Notes: generated by a model not told the origin, from the letters alone. DNA of 64,000 bases from Conexibacter woesei DSM 14684 (GCF_000025265.1 NC_013739.1:3830001-3894000), one strand, 5' to 3'; counted from the stretch's first letter, positions 25,562 through 34,345 are shown. A program made the numbers and translations.

Positions 25562-26635
25562 TCAGCTGCCGGACGCTGCGGGAGCGTCGGCCGGAGCTCT
25601 CGCGGCTCTCGCCGCTCTCGCTCTGGCGGGTCTTGCTCTCGCTCTGGCCGCCGGTCTCTCGGCTTCCGCCGCAGGCGCGGCAGCGCCGTCGGACTTCGGC
25701 TCGGCCGGCGCCTCGGCTCTCGCCTTCGGCTCAGCTCTCGCAGGTGCCTCAGCTCTCGCAGGCGCCTCAGCTCTCGCAGGCGCCTCAGCCTCGGATCTCG
25801 CCTCGGCCGGAGTGGCTTCGGGAGCGGCAGCCTCGGGCGCAGCGGTCTCAGCCTCAGCCTTGGCCGACTCGGGCGCAGCAGCTCTCTCGGCCGCAGCAGC
25901 TCTCTCTGCCGCAGCAGGTCTCTCTGCCGCAGCCGGTCTCGCGGCAGCCGCGGCGGCTCTCGCGTCCGGCGCCTCGCCGTTGACCGACGCAGCGGGCTCT
26001 TCAGCCTTCGCGGGCGTAGAGGCCTTCTCCGGAGCGGAGCCCTTCTCGGCTCTTCTCGGCGCGCTGCCGCCCTCGCCCTCGGCGAGCACGGCCTTCGACG
26101 GGCCGAGCATCATCGTCATGTTGCGGCCGTCCTGGATCGGACGCTGCTCGACGACGGCCAGATCGGCCAGCTCCTCGGCAAGTCTCTCCAACAGAATCTG
26201 ACCACGCTCGGGATGCGTCACCTCGCGCCCACGGAACATGATCGTGACCTTGACCTTGTCCTTGTGCTTGAGGAAGCGGGTGACGTGCCCCTTCTTCGTG
26301 TCGTAGTCGTTCTGCGCGATCTTCGGGCGGAACTTGATCTCGCGGATCGTGATCTGCTGCTGGTGCTTGCGCGCCGCCTTCTGCTTCTGCGCCTGCTCGT
26401 ATCTGTACTTCGAGTAGTCCAGGATGCGGCAGACGGGCGGGCGCGCGTCGGCGGCGACCTCGACGAGGTCGAGATCGCGCTCCTGCGCCATCCTCAGGGC
26501 ATCGGCCGTCTTGAGGATGCCGATCTGCTGGCCGTCCTCGCCGATGAGGCGCACCTCGGGAACGCGGATGCGCTCGTTGATGCGCGTGGTGTCCCGCTCA
26601 GGCGGGCGCCGGTCGAAACGTCGCGGGACCGGCAC
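25562..26635 (-). CDS. infC: Translation initiation factor IF-3 with long Ala/Glu-rich C-terminal extension
   Basis: 357 residues; the usual IF-3 is about 180. Residues 1-182 are a complete IF-3: [14 protein letters not shown], linker [16 protein letters not shown], and the C-domain to MTMMLGPSK. The following 170 residues are low complexity (Ala, Glu, Pro, Arg), with repeats such as [10 protein letters not shown] and APARAE in which 18-bp units recur. The start codon is GTG at 26635 rather than the AUU typical of autoregulated infC in enterobacteria. A good -10 TATACT lies about 67 bp upstream. Confidence 0.95.
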   Translation of the reverse strand: MPVPRRFDRRPPERDTTRINERIRVPEVRLIGEDGQQIGILKTADALRMAQERDLDLVEVAADARPPVCRILDYSKYRYEQAQKQKAARKHQQQITIREIKFRPKIAQNDYDTKKGHVTRFLKHKDKVKVTIMFRGREVTHPERGQILLERLAEELADLAVVEQRPIQDGRNMTMMLGPSKAVLAEGEGGSAPRRAEKGSAPEKASTPAKAEEPAASVNGEAPDARAAAAAARPAAAERPAAAERAAAAERAAAPESAKAEAETAAPEAAAPEATPAEARSEAEAPARAEAPARAEAPARAEPKARAEAPAEPKSDGAAAPAAEAERPAARARARPARARAARAARAPADAPAASGS

Positions 26636-26701
26636 TAGGAAGCGTCGTTCTGTCGCGTCAAGGCTTGCGCGACGTGTTTGTCGTAAGCATCAAGGTGCGT
26701 G

Positions 26702-26707
26702 AGTATA
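26702..26707 (-). promoter_or_regulatory. Candidate -10 element TATACT for infC
   Basis: TATACT on the minus strand, 67 bp upstream of the infC start, in the gap after thrS. It implies a leader of about 60 nt, long enough for regulation by IF-3 or L20. No convincing -35 hexamer is present at 17 bp. Confidence 0.5.
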
Positions 26708-26763
26708 GCGTCGCCAGCAACGCCGGATGAGGACTTCCGCATCTTCGGTGTCTGGTGCCGACG

Positions 26764-28695
26764 CTAGGCCGAGCGCTGCTCCGTCTCGCTCACGACGCGG
26801 GCGACGAACTCGGCGACCGGGAGGCTGCCCTCGTCGCCCTCGCGATGACGCCGCAGCGCCACCTCGCCGGCTTCCCGCTCTCTGTCGCCGATCACGAGCA
26901 TGTACGGGATCTTCTGCAGCTCCGCGTCGCGGATCTTGCGGCCGACCGACTCGGTGCGGTCGTCCAGCTCGACGCGCACGCGCGCCGCCCGCAGCTGCGC
27001 GACGACGTCGCGCGCGTAGTCGGCGTGACGGTCAGCGATCGGCAGCACGATCGCCTGCACGGGCGCCAGCCAGACCGGGAACTCGCCCGCCCAGTGCTCG
27101 ATCAGCATGCCGATGAAGCGCTCGTAGGAGCCCATCGCCGCGCGGTGGATCATCACCGGGCGGTGCTCTCTGTCGTCGGCGCCGACGTAGGTCAGCTCGA
27201 ACCGCTCCGGGAACGAGTAGTCGAGCTGGACGGTGCCGAGCTGCCACGAGCGGCCGATCGAGTCGGTCACGTGGAAGTCGATCTTCGGCCCGTAGAAGGC
27301 GCCGTCGCCCTCGTTCACGCGGTATCTGAGGCCCTGCTGCTCCAGCGCCGCTCTGAGCTTGCCCTCGGCGCGGTCCCACATCTCGTCCGTGCCGATCCGC
27401 CGCTCGGGCCGGGTCGACAGCTCGACGTCGATCTCGAAGCCGAAGCGGCCGAGCGTGTCGAAGATCAGATCGAGGCAGGCGACGACCTCGCCGTGGACCT
27501 GCTCCTCGGTGCAGAAGATGTGGGCGTCGTCCTGCGCGAAGTGGCGGACGCGCATGAGGCCGTGAAGCGTTCCCGACGGCTCGTTGCGGTGCAGCAGACC
27601 GGGCTCGCTGTAGCGCACGGGCAGCTCGCGGTACGAGTGCCGCTGGCTTCTGAACAGGTGCGCGTGGCCGGGGCAGTTCATCGGCTTGACCGCGAGGTCG
27701 CGGTCCTCCGCATGCGTGACGAACATGTTCTCGCGGTACTTGTCCCAGTGCCCCGAGGTTCTCCACAGCTCGCTGTCGAAGATCAGCGGCGTCTTGACCT
27801 CCTGGTAGCCGCGCGGCTCGTTCATCTCGCGCGTGAACGCGACGAGCGAGTTCCACAGCGACGTGCCGCGCGGGAGCCAGAAGGCGGAGCCGGGCGAGAC
27901 AGCCGAGAACTGGAACAGCTTCAGCTCTCTGCCGAGGCGGCGGTGGTCGCGCTTCTTCGCCTCCTCCAGCCGCTCCAGGTGGGCGGCGAGATCGTCCTTG
28001 GAGAAGAACGCGGTGCCGTAGATGCGCGTCAGCATCGTGCGGCTCGCGTCGCCGCGCCAGTAGGCGCCCGCGACAGACTGCAGCTTGAACGCCTTGATCC
28101 GCTTCGTGCCGGGGCCGTGCGGGCCGCGGCAGAGGTCGGTGAACGGGCCGTTGGTATAGAGCGAGACGGTCTCGACCGGGTCGCCGGCGTCGGCGTTCTT
28201 GACCAGGTCCTCGATCAGCTCGACCTTGTACGGCTGGTTCTCGCGCACGAACCGCTCCAGCGCCTCGCCGACCGACACGTCCTCGCGCACGAACCGCTCG
28301 TCCGCCTTCACGTGCTCGCGCATCTTCTGCTCGATGCGCTCGAAGTCGGCGTCGGAGACGACGGTCCCGTCGGGGAACTCGAAGTCGTAGTAGAAGCCGT
28401 TCTCGATCGGCGGGCCGATCGAGATCTTCACGCCCGGGTAGAGGTCGATCACCGCGGCGGCGAGCACGTGCGCGGTGTCGTGCCGCAGCAGCTCCAGCGC
28501 CTCGTCGCTCGACGGCGTGACGATCTCCAGCCGCGCGCCGTCGTGCAGGGGGGCGGAGAGGTCGCGCAGCGCGCCGTCGACCTTGACCGCGAGCGCGGCG
28601 CGCGCGAGGCCGGCGCCGATCGCGGCGGCGGCGTCGGCGCCGGTCGCGCCGTCGTCGAGCTGAAGCTCGGTTCCGTCTGGCAGGAGGGCCTTCAT
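26764..28695 (-). CDS. thrS: Threonyl-tRNA synthetase
   Basis: 643 residues from the ATG at 28695, giving MKALLPDGTELQLDDGATG, the TGS domain. It is followed by the editing domain with HDTAHVLAAA (HxxxH), the zinc/class II core (VKPMNCPGHAHLF, RYSEPGLLHRNEPSG, PRGTSLW) and the anticodon domain at the C-terminus. The open frame continues upstream to 28905, but those 70 residues are Arg/Gly-rich low-quality sequence overlapping a structured leader, so the downstream ATG is chosen. Confidence 0.96.
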   Translation of the reverse strand: MKALLPDGTELQLDDGATGADAAAAIGAGLARAALAVKVDGALRDLSAPLHDGARLEIVTPSSDEALELLRHDTAHVLAAAVIDLYPGVKISIGPPIENGFYYDFEFPDGTVVSDADFERIEQKMREHVKADERFVREDVSVGEALERFVRENQPYKVELIEDLVKNADAGDPVETVSLYTNGPFTDLCRGPHGPGTKRIKAFKLQSVAGAYWRGDASRTMLTRIYGTAFFSKDDLAAHLERLEEAKKRDHRRLGRELKLFQFSAVSPGSAFWLPRGTSLWNSLVAFTREMNEPRGYQEVKTPLIFDSELWRTSGHWDKYRENMFVTHAEDRDLAVKPMNCPGHAHLFRSQRHSYRELPVRYSEPGLLHRNEPSGTLHGLMRVRHFAQDDAHIFCTEEQVHGEVVACLDLIFDTLGRFGFEIDVELSTRPERRIGTDEMWDRAEGKLRAALEQQGLRYRVNEGDGAFYGPKIDFHVTDSIGRSWQLGTVQLDYSFPERFELTYVGADDREHRPVMIHRAAMGSYERFIGMLIEHWAGEFPVWLAPVQAIVLPIADRHADYARDVVAQLRAARVRVELDDRTESVGRKIRDAELQKIPYMLVIGDREREAGEVALRRHREGDEGSLPVAEFVARVVSETEQRSA

Positions 28696-28734
28696 CGGCT
28701 CGCCATGGTACGCGAAGCGGGCGCGCCGCCGCGA

Positions 28735-28870
28735 CCGCACCCGCCTGGCGCCGCGACGCGCATGCCGGGCTCCCTCCCGGGCGGCCCTGGGGCTGGCACC
28801 ACCCCCGCTCGGGGCCTGACCACACCCGCGCTCGCCGGGGGTCCTCATGGGCACGCCGGACAGCGGTTGG
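28735..28870 (-). other. GC-rich structured leader upstream of thrS
   Basis: In the 223-bp gap between thrS and the divergent MmpL gene. Two strong hairpins are visible: CCGGG(ctccct)CCCGG, and a nested GGCCC/GGGCC plus GGGG/CCCC stem-loop around 28791-28822. They would form in the 5' leader of thrS. The T-box consensus is absent, and no known riboswitch was recognised. Confidence 0.4.
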
Positions 28871-28918
28871 AAGTCTGCTCGCAAGCACTGAGTCAAGGGC
28901 CACAAGGGGTTGTGAGCA

Positions 28919-31150
28919 ATGCAGAAAGAGAACTTCGCAGCGCGCGCCGGAAGGTGGAGCGCTCAGCATCGGAAGAAGGCGATCTTCGGCTGGATCGCGT
29001 TCGTGATCGTCGCCTTCATGGCCGGCAACATGGTCGGCACGCAGGCACCCAAGGACGGCGAAGGCGGGCCAGGCGAGTCGGGCCGCGCCGAGCAGGTCCT
29101 GTACGACAGCTTCCCGGAGAGCGCGACCGAGACGATCCTCGTCCAGTCGCCGGGGCTGACCGCGGACGATCCAGCCTTCAGAGCGGCCGTGGACGACGTC
29201 GTCAGACGGATGGACGGGCTGCCGGAGGTCAGATCGGTCGACTCGCCCTACGAACAGGGCAACGAGGGACAGATCGCGCAGAGAGGCCACGCGGCGATCG
29301 TCCAGGTCGAGCTGACGAAGACCGAGGACGACGCCGAGGACGACGTCGGCGCGCTGCTCGCGCAGACGAGAGCGGCGCAGAGCGCGCACCCCGACCTGCG
29401 GATCGAGCAGTTCGGCGGCGCCAGCGCCGGCAAGGCGCTGTCGAAGATGTTCGGCGACGACTTCAAGAAGGCCGAGTTCCTCTCGATCCCCGTCACGCTG
29501 ATCATCCTCGTGTTCGCGTTCGGCGCGTTCATCGCGGCGGGGATCCCGCTGCTGCTCGCACTGTCCGCCGTGATGGCGACGCTCGGGCTCGTCGCGCTCG
29601 GCTCGCACGTCTTCCCGGTCGAGGAGAACGTCGCCTCGGTCGTGCTGCTGATCGGCCTCGCGGTCGGGGTCGACTACACGCTCTTCTACCTGCGACGGGA
29701 ACGCGAGGAACGCGCGGCCGGCCGCAGCGAGGAGGCGGCGCTGCAAGCCGCCGCGGCGACGTCGGGCCGCGCGGTCCTGATCTCCGGCCTGACCGTGATG
29801 ATCGCGATGGCCGGCATGTTCATCACCGGCGACCCGACCTTCGTCGGCATGGGCATGGGCGCGATCATGGTCGTCGGCGTCTCGCTCGTCGCGTCGCTGA
29901 CGGTCCTCCCCGCGATCCTCTCCAAGCTCGGCGACAAGGTCGACCGGGGCCGCATACCGTTCCTGATGCGCAAGCGCGACGTCTCCAAGACGCCGCGGAT
30001 GTGGACCGCCGTCATCGACGCGGTGCTGCGCAAGCCGCTCGTCTCGATGCTGCTCGCCGGCGGACTGCTGCTGGCGCTGTGCATCCCGGTGCTCGGGATG
30101 AAGACGTCGGTCCCCGGGATCGAGACGCTGCCGCGCTCGCTGCCGGTGATGCAGACCTATGACCGGATCCAGGCCGTCTTCCCCGGCAAGGAGATCGAGG
30201 CCGAGATGGCCGTCAGCGGGGCCGGCGACCTCAGCACCCCGCAGGCGCAGGCGGCGCTGGCGAGATTCCGCAGAGCGGCCGTCGCCAGCGGCGTGATCCA
30301 CGAGCCGATCCAGATCGAGCTGTCGAGATCGAGAGACGTCGCCCGCGTGCTGCTGCCGATCGACGGCGACGGCACGAACCAGAGATCGCAGGACGCGCTG
30401 GCGGTGCTGCGCGGCGAGCTGGCGCCGGCGCTGCGGGCAGATCTGAAGAACGCCGAGACGCCGGTCGCCGGCACGACCGCCGGCACGAAGGACTTCAACG
30501 ACCTGATGAACGAGCGGATCCCGTACGTGTTCGCGTTCGTCCTGTCGCTGGCGTTCCTGCTGCTGCTGGTGACGTTCCGCTCGATCGTGCTCGCGGTCAA
30601 GGCGATCCTGCTGAACCTGCTGTCGGTCGGTGCGGCGTACGGCGTGCTGGTGCTCGTCTTCCAGCACACGTGGGCGGAGAAGCTGCTCGACTTCGAGTCG
30701 ACCGGCGCGATCACGTCATGGCTGCCGCTGTTCCTGTTCGTCGTCCTGTTCGGCCTCTCGATGGACTACCACGTGTTCATCCTCAGCCGGGTGCGGGAGG
30801 CGTACGACCGCGGCATGTCGACCGAGCAGGCGGTCGCGCACGGGATCAAGTCGACCGCGTCGACCGTCACCAGCGCGGCGATCATCATGGTCGCGGTCTT
30901 CTCGATCTTCGCCACCCTCTCGGCGATCGAGTTCAAGCAGCTCGGGATCGGGCTCGCGGTCGCGATCCTGATCGACGCGACGATCGTTCGCGCGGTGCTG
31001 CTGCCCGCGACGATGAAGCTGCTCGACGACTGGAACTGGTACCTGCCGCGCTGGCTGGAGTGGCTGCCGCGCGTCACGCACGAGCCCTCCGTCGAGGGTG
31101 GCGCGATGGCACCGCAGGACGAGCGTCAGCGGGAGCTGGCGGGCGTCTGA
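28919..31150 (+). CDS. MMPL family RND-type transporter
   Basis: 743 residues with two repeats of TM helix, extracytoplasmic domain and five to six TM helices. The first TM is at about 22-40. The functional helix phrases GLAVGVDYTLFYLRR and GLSMDYHVFILSRVRE match the proton-relay positions of MmpL proteins. MmpL proteins export lipids or small molecules in Actinomycetota. Ribosome site AAGGGG lies 10 nt before the ATG. AGA is the preferred arginine codon in long stretches. Monocistronic, ending at a hairpin. Confidence 0.92.
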   Translation: MQKENFAARAGRWSAQHRKKAIFGWIAFVIVAFMAGNMVGTQAPKDGEGGPGESGRAEQVLYDSFPESATETILVQSPGLTADDPAFRAAVDDVVRRMDGLPEVRSVDSPYEQGNEGQIAQRGHAAIVQVELTKTEDDAEDDVGALLAQTRAAQSAHPDLRIEQFGGASAGKALSKMFGDDFKKAEFLSIPVTLIILVFAFGAFIAAGIPLLLALSAVMATLGLVALGSHVFPVEENVASVVLLIGLAVGVDYTLFYLRREREERAAGRSEEAALQAAAATSGRAVLISGLTVMIAMAGMFITGDPTFVGMGMGAIMVVGVSLVASLTVLPAILSKLGDKVDRGRIPFLMRKRDVSKTPRMWTAVIDAVLRKPLVSMLLAGGLLLALCIPVLGMKTSVPGIETLPRSLPVMQTYDRIQAVFPGKEIEAEMAVSGAGDLSTPQAQAALARFRRAAVASGVIHEPIQIELSRSRDVARVLLPIDGDGTNQRSQDALAVLRGELAPALRADLKNAETPVAGTTAGTKDFNDLMNERIPYVFAFVLSLAFLLLLVTFRSIVLAVKAILLNLLSVGAAYGVLVLVFQHTWAEKLLDFESTGAITSWLPLFLFVVLFGLSMDYHVFILSRVREAYDRGMSTEQAVAHGIKSTASTVTSAAIIMVAVFSIFATLSAIEFKQLGIGLAVAILIDATIVRAVLLPATMKLLDDWNWYLPRWLEWLPRVTHEPSVEGGAMAPQDERQRELAGV

Positions 31151-31180
31151 GTCAGCTGGGAGGCAGACGGACGAGCCGGA

Positions 31181-31211
31181 CGGGACGGGGCGCAGCACAG
31201 GCCCCGTCCCG
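31181..31211. terminator. Bidirectional hairpin between convergent genes
   Basis: An 11-bp perfect stem CGGGACGGGGC/GCCCCGTCCCG with a 9-nt loop lies between the ends of the MmpL and DUF6941-like genes. No long T-run on either strand, but the placement suits a shared terminator. Confidence 0.65.
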
Positions 31212-31219
31212 CCGCCGTT

Positions 31220-31672
31220 CTACTCCTCCCGCGCGCGCGTCGCGAACGGCAGGCGCCAGCCGTCGTGGACGCCGCCGTCGACCGACAGCCGCCACTCGTA
31301 GTGGGTGCCCGGCTCCAGCGGCAGCATCCCGCCGTTGAGCGCGAACGGGACGCGCTGGACGCTCCCGGGCTTCGCGTCCTCGGGATGTCCCAGCTCGAAC
31401 GAGCCCTCGAAGAAGACCTCCTGCATCCCGTCGGGCGTCCGGCACATGACGGCGGTCCCGTCCATGTCGATCAGCTCGAAGCGGAACGTGTGCAGCTGGT
31501 CGGCGAGGTGCCAGGGGACCTCGAACAGACCGGCGATCGCGAACGGAGAGGGCTCGGGTCCGGTGACCGACCAGCCGCCGCCGATCACGTTCAGCTTGCC
31601 GTCGGCGACCTGCGCGTAGTCGGCCAGCATCACGTTGACGCGCAGTCCGTCGTCGAACCCGATCGATTCCAT
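31220..31672 (-). CDS. DUF6941-like conserved protein
   Basis: 150 residues. The opening LRVNVMLADYAQVADGKLNV followed by IGGGWSVTGPEPSPF resembles a widespread actinobacterial family of unknown function. Mostly beta strands, no signal peptide or membrane helix, so probably cytoplasmic. It stands alone, 129 bp from the divergent cupin gene. No catalytic motif can be named. Confidence 0.72.
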   Translation of the reverse strand: MESIGFDDGLRVNVMLADYAQVADGKLNVIGGGWSVTGPEPSPFAIAGLFEVPWHLADQLHTFRFELIDMDGTAVMCRTPDGMQEVFFEGSFELGHPEDAKPGSVQRVPFALNGGMLPLEPGTHYEWRLSVDGGVHDGWRLPFATRAREE

Positions 31673-31801
31673 CGTCCGTCCCCCGTTCTCCCGGCCGGTC
31701 CGGCTCCCCTGAGCAGGCTCCGGCGTGAATCATCGCCGGTCCGGCGCCGGTGCGGTGGATTCTCCGGCGGCAGCGACGGTGACGCACGTCATCATGGTGC
31801 G

Positions 31802-32281
31802 ATGCGACGTGTGAGTCTCTCCGATCCCGCGCTCGAGCTCGATTCCGGCGAGCCGGACGGCTTCCGCGCCGCGATGTTCCGCTTCGGCGCGCTGCTCGGC
31901 GCGGAGCGGACGAGCGCGAGTCTGTACGAGCTGCCGCCGGGACAGGCGGTCTGTCCGTACCACTACGAGTACGGCGAGGAGGAGTGGATGGTCGTGCTCT
32001 CCGGGCACCCGTCGGTGCGCACGCCGCAGGGGACCGAGCGGCTCGACCCGCTCGACGTCGTCTTCTTCCCGATCGGTCCCGACGGCGCCCACCAGGTGCG
32101 CAACGACGGCGACGCGCCCGCGCGCGTGCTGATGTGGTCGACCGTCGTCGTCCCGAGCGGCAGCGCGTACCCGGACAGCGGCAAGGTCTCGCTCCGCACC
32201 GGCGACCCGGCGGAGGACGCGATCGTGGAGCGGTCGAGCGTCGTCGACTACTACCACGGCGAGCCGGGCGTCGAGCGCTAG
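31802..32281 (+). CDS. Cupin domain protein
   Basis: 159 residues starting MRRVSLSDPALELDSGEPDG. One cupin barrel: PYHYEYGEEEWMVVLSGHP holds the His-x-Glu metal motif of strand C-D, and DVVFFPIGPDGAHQVRNDGD the second motif with its His. Proteins of this type bind a metal and act on sugars or small acids, or as sensors; the substrate is unknown. Ends 3 bp from the convergent NTF2-like gene. Confidence 0.85.
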   Translation: MRRVSLSDPALELDSGEPDGFRAAMFRFGALLGAERTSASLYELPPGQAVCPYHYEYGEEEWMVVLSGHPSVRTPQGTERLDPLDVVFFPIGPDGAHQVRNDGDAPARVLMWSTVVVPSGSAYPDSGKVSLRTGDPAEDAIVERSSVVDYYHGEPGVER

Positions 32282-32284
32282 ATG

Positions 32285-32521
32285 TCAGCCGGGAACGTCG
32301 ATCCAGCGCACCACGCGGCCATCGCGCAGCTCGTGGTAGGACGGCGGCGCCGGCGGCGGGTCGCGCGAGAGGCGGTCGATCACCGCGGCGGGACCGTGGA
32401 GGTGCTCCTCGACCGCGGTCGTCCAGTGGACGCCGGGATCGAGCAGGCGCTCCAGCCGCGTCCAGTCGCGGCGCTCGATCGCCGTGAGGACGTCGCCGAC
32501 CGCCGGGACCTGCTCCGCCAT
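32285..32521 (-). CDS. Small NTF2/SnoaL-like protein
   Basis: 78 residues from ATG 32521 (AEQVPAVGDVLTAIERRDW). The pattern of an N-terminal helix, LLDPGVHWTTAV, HGPAAVIDRL and a final strand VVRWIDVPG matches a shortened SnoaL-like cone fold. A frame open to 32611 exists, but the extra 30 residues fall in the inverted-repeat element, so they are left out. Function unknown. Confidence 0.7.
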   Translation of the reverse strand: MAEQVPAVGDVLTAIERRDWTRLERLLDPGVHWTTAVEEHLHGPAAVIDRLSRDPPPAPPSYHELRDGRVVRWIDVPG

Positions 32522-32532
32522 CGCCGCCCCGC

Positions 32533-32704
32533 CTAGATGGTTGATGCCACGGCGGGCGTGGTCGGATGTGCGTGGATCGTGGATGCCGGGCGTCGCCCGC
32601 CGAGCCGACATCGTGGCAGCGCCACTCGTGAGCTCGGCAGGTGGCGATCCGGCGCCGCGAGGCGCGTGCAGACGGCCGTGCCGGCCGTGGCATCAACCAT
32701 CTAG
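32533..32704. mobile_element. 172-bp palindromic element, MITE-like, with 21-bp perfect inverted ends
   Basis: Perfect 21-bp terminal inverted repeats (32533-32553 and 32684-32704) beginning CTAGATGGTTGATGCC. Inside are further nested pairs GGATCG/CGATCC, GCCGAGC/GCTCGGC (32599-32605 with 32632-32638) and GTGGC/GCCAC, so the whole element can fold into one long hairpin. The outer CTAG could be a target duplication. One end supplies the TAG stop of the amine oxidase gene. No transposase reading frame fits. A large RNA hairpin or terminator is the alternative. Confidence 0.65.
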
Positions 32705-34098
32705 TCCCGCAGCGCGCTGAGTGCCTCGTCGGCGGCGCGCTCGCCCGACTGCACCGCGCCCTCCATGTAGCCCGTCCACTCGGTCGCGGTCTCGGTGCCC
32801 GCCCAGTGGAGCGGGCCGACCGGCTCCCGCAATGCCGTGCCGAACGCCGTCCACACGCCCGGCGCCATGTAGCCGGCGTAGCAGCCGCGCGTGAACTCCT
32901 CGGCCGACCAGTCGACCTCGGCGTAGTCGCGCGGAGCGGCCGCGTCCGGGCCGAACAGCCGCACGAACGTCTCCACGACCGCCGCGCGACGGCGCTCCGC
33001 CGGCCATGCGCCGAGCTCGCGCGCGTCACGGCCTTCGAGGAAGCCGAGCAGCACGCCCGGCGCGCCCTGCGGCGGCGTGTTGTCGAAGACGACGCGCGCG
33101 GGACCCTCGATGCTGACCGCCTGGCCGCTGAGCCCGTCGCGGCGCCAGAACGGCTCGTCGTAGATCGCCATGCACTTGACGACGCTGCCGTGCGGGACGC
33201 GCTGCGTCAGCAGGTCGCGCGCGGCCGGCAGCGCCGGCGCATACGCGATCCGCCCGGCGAGCGCGGGCGCGAGCGCGACGATCGCGCGGCGGGCGTGCAC
33301 CGGCGCGCCGCCGTCGGCCTCGAGCGTGACGCCGCCGCCAGCGCCGCTCGGGCCGTCGTGGACGATCCGCCGCACCGGGCGGCCGAGCAGGACCCGCAGC
33401 TCGGCGGCGTCGAGCTGCGCGGCGAGCCGCAGCGGCAGCTCCTGGGAGCCGCCGACGAAGCGGTCCTGCTGCGCGCCGCCGCGCGTCCCGATCAGGTCGT
33501 CGAAGCTGCCGGCGGCGTGGACGTAGAAGAGCACGTGCAGCAACGACAGCTCCTGCGGCTCGCACGCCCACACGGCCGCCACGCTCAGCCGCAGCAGGTC
33601 GCGCGCCGGGCGCGTGCGGACGTGGTCGTCGATCCAGGTCGCGAACGTCTGCGCGTCCCACTCGGCCGCGCGCGGCGCCCGCCACGGCGCCTCGACCGGC
33701 ACGCGGCGCGCCATCCGGTCGATCCGCAGCTGCGCCTGCGCGATGTCCGCCAGGACGACGGGGTTGATCCGCGGGATCGTGCCGCGGTAGCGCAGCAGCG
33801 AGCCGCCGCGCTCGAGCACGCTCTCGCCCTCGTCGTGCGTCGGGTGCGTGGCGACGCCGAGCCGCTGGCCGAGCGCGACCATCCGCCGCTGTCCCGGCCC
33901 GATCCACTGCCCGCCGATCTCGACGATCGCCCCGCTCGGCAGCACGTGGTTGAGGATCCGGCCGCCGACCCGCTCGCGCGCTTCGAGCACGCGCACACTG
34001 CGCCCGGCGGCACGGATCCGCTCGGCCGCGATCAGGCCGGCGAGCCCGGCGCCGACGACCGCGACGTCGACTCGGTCGTCGAGAGCGCTCGGGGCCAT
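32701..34098 (-). CDS. Flavin-containing monoamine oxidase family protein
   Basis: 465 residues from the ATG at 34098. The FAD-binding GxGxxG is in VAVVGAGLAGLIAAERI, with EARERVGGRI 20 residues on, and the C-terminal FAD clamp is WAGTETATEWTGYMEGAVQS. It oxidises amines, releasing hydrogen peroxide and ammonia; the substrate is unknown. The ATG is 3 nt from the 3' end of tRNA-Cys on the same strand. The stop codon lies inside the palindromic element. Confidence 0.92.
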   Translation of the reverse strand: MAPSALDDRVDVAVVGAGLAGLIAAERIRAAGRSVRVLEARERVGGRILNHVLPSGAIVEIGGQWIGPGQRRMVALGQRLGVATHPTHDEGESVLERGGSLLRYRGTIPRINPVVLADIAQAQLRIDRMARRVPVEAPWRAPRAAEWDAQTFATWIDDHVRTRPARDLLRLSVAAVWACEPQELSLLHVLFYVHAAGSFDDLIGTRGGAQQDRFVGGSQELPLRLAAQLDAAELRVLLGRPVRRIVHDGPSGAGGGVTLEADGGAPVHARRAIVALAPALAGRIAYAPALPAARDLLTQRVPHGSVVKCMAIYDEPFWRRDGLSGQAVSIEGPARVVFDNTPPQGAPGVLLGFLEGRDARELGAWPAERRRAAVVETFVRLFGPDAAAPRDYAEVDWSAEEFTRGCYAGYMAPGVWTAFGTALREPVGPLHWAGTETATEWTGYMEGAVQSGERAADEALSALRD

Positions 34099-34101
34099 GG
34101 A

Positions 34102-34172
34102 AGGCGACGACCGGAATCGAACCGGTGTACACGGCTTTGCAGGCCGCTGCGTAGCCACTCCGCCACGTCGCC
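34102..34172 (-). tRNA. tRNA-Cys (GCA)
   Basis: Minus strand, 71 nt. The acceptor stem GGCGACG pairs with CGTCGCC, the anticodon loop is CTGCAAA with anticodon GCA, and the T arm is CCGGTTCGATTCCGG. CCA is not encoded; the next bases are TCC and then the ATG of the amine oxidase gene. Confidence 0.96.
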
Positions 34173-34249
34173 AGGGAGCTGTGTAGCCTAGCGGGCGCGC
34201 GCCGCCGAGCGGCTGGTGGGTGCAGACGTCATCCTCCGCCGCTCGTCGG

Positions 34250-34255
34250 TATGAT
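34250..34255 (+). promoter_or_regulatory. Candidate -10 TATGAT for tRNA-Val
   Basis: TATGAT lies 12 nt before the tRNA-Val 5' end, a good distance for a processed tRNA transcript. No clear -35 was found. Confidence 0.45.
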
Positions 34256-34267
34256 CCACATCTCCCA

Positions 34268-34340
34268 GGGCGATTAGCTCAGCTGGGAGAGCGCCGCCTC
34301 GACAAGGCGGAGGTCACTGGTTCGAGCCCAGTATCGCCCA
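34268..34340 (+). tRNA. tRNA-Val (GAC)
   Basis: 73 nt. Acceptor GGGCGAT/ATCGCCC, D arm GCTCAGCTGGGAGAGC, anticodon stem CCGCC/GGCGG with loop TCGACAA (anticodon GAC), and T arm ACTGGTTCGAGCCCAGT. CCA not encoded. Followed by an intrinsic terminator. Confidence 0.97.
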
Positions 34341-34345
34341 CTCAC

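Noticed and set aside
28735-28870. T-box riboswitch upstream of thrS
   Set aside because: The conserved T-box sequence (TGGNACCGCG) and specifier loop are not present; the GGTGGTGCCAGCC stretch only superficially resembles it.
28696-28905. 70-residue N-terminal extension of ThrRS
   Set aside because: Arg/Gly-rich, overlaps the hairpin leader, and the TGS domain begins exactly at the ATG at 28695.
26755-30162. 1135-codon frame on the plus strand across thrS and the MmpL gene
   Set aside because: Antisense to thrS and out of frame with the MmpL protein; low-complexity Arg/Asp-rich translation without any recognisable motif.
31152-33029. 625-codon minus-strand frame across the cupin region
   Set aside because: Shadow frame spanning three real genes on both strands; composition dominated by Arg/Pro/Ala.
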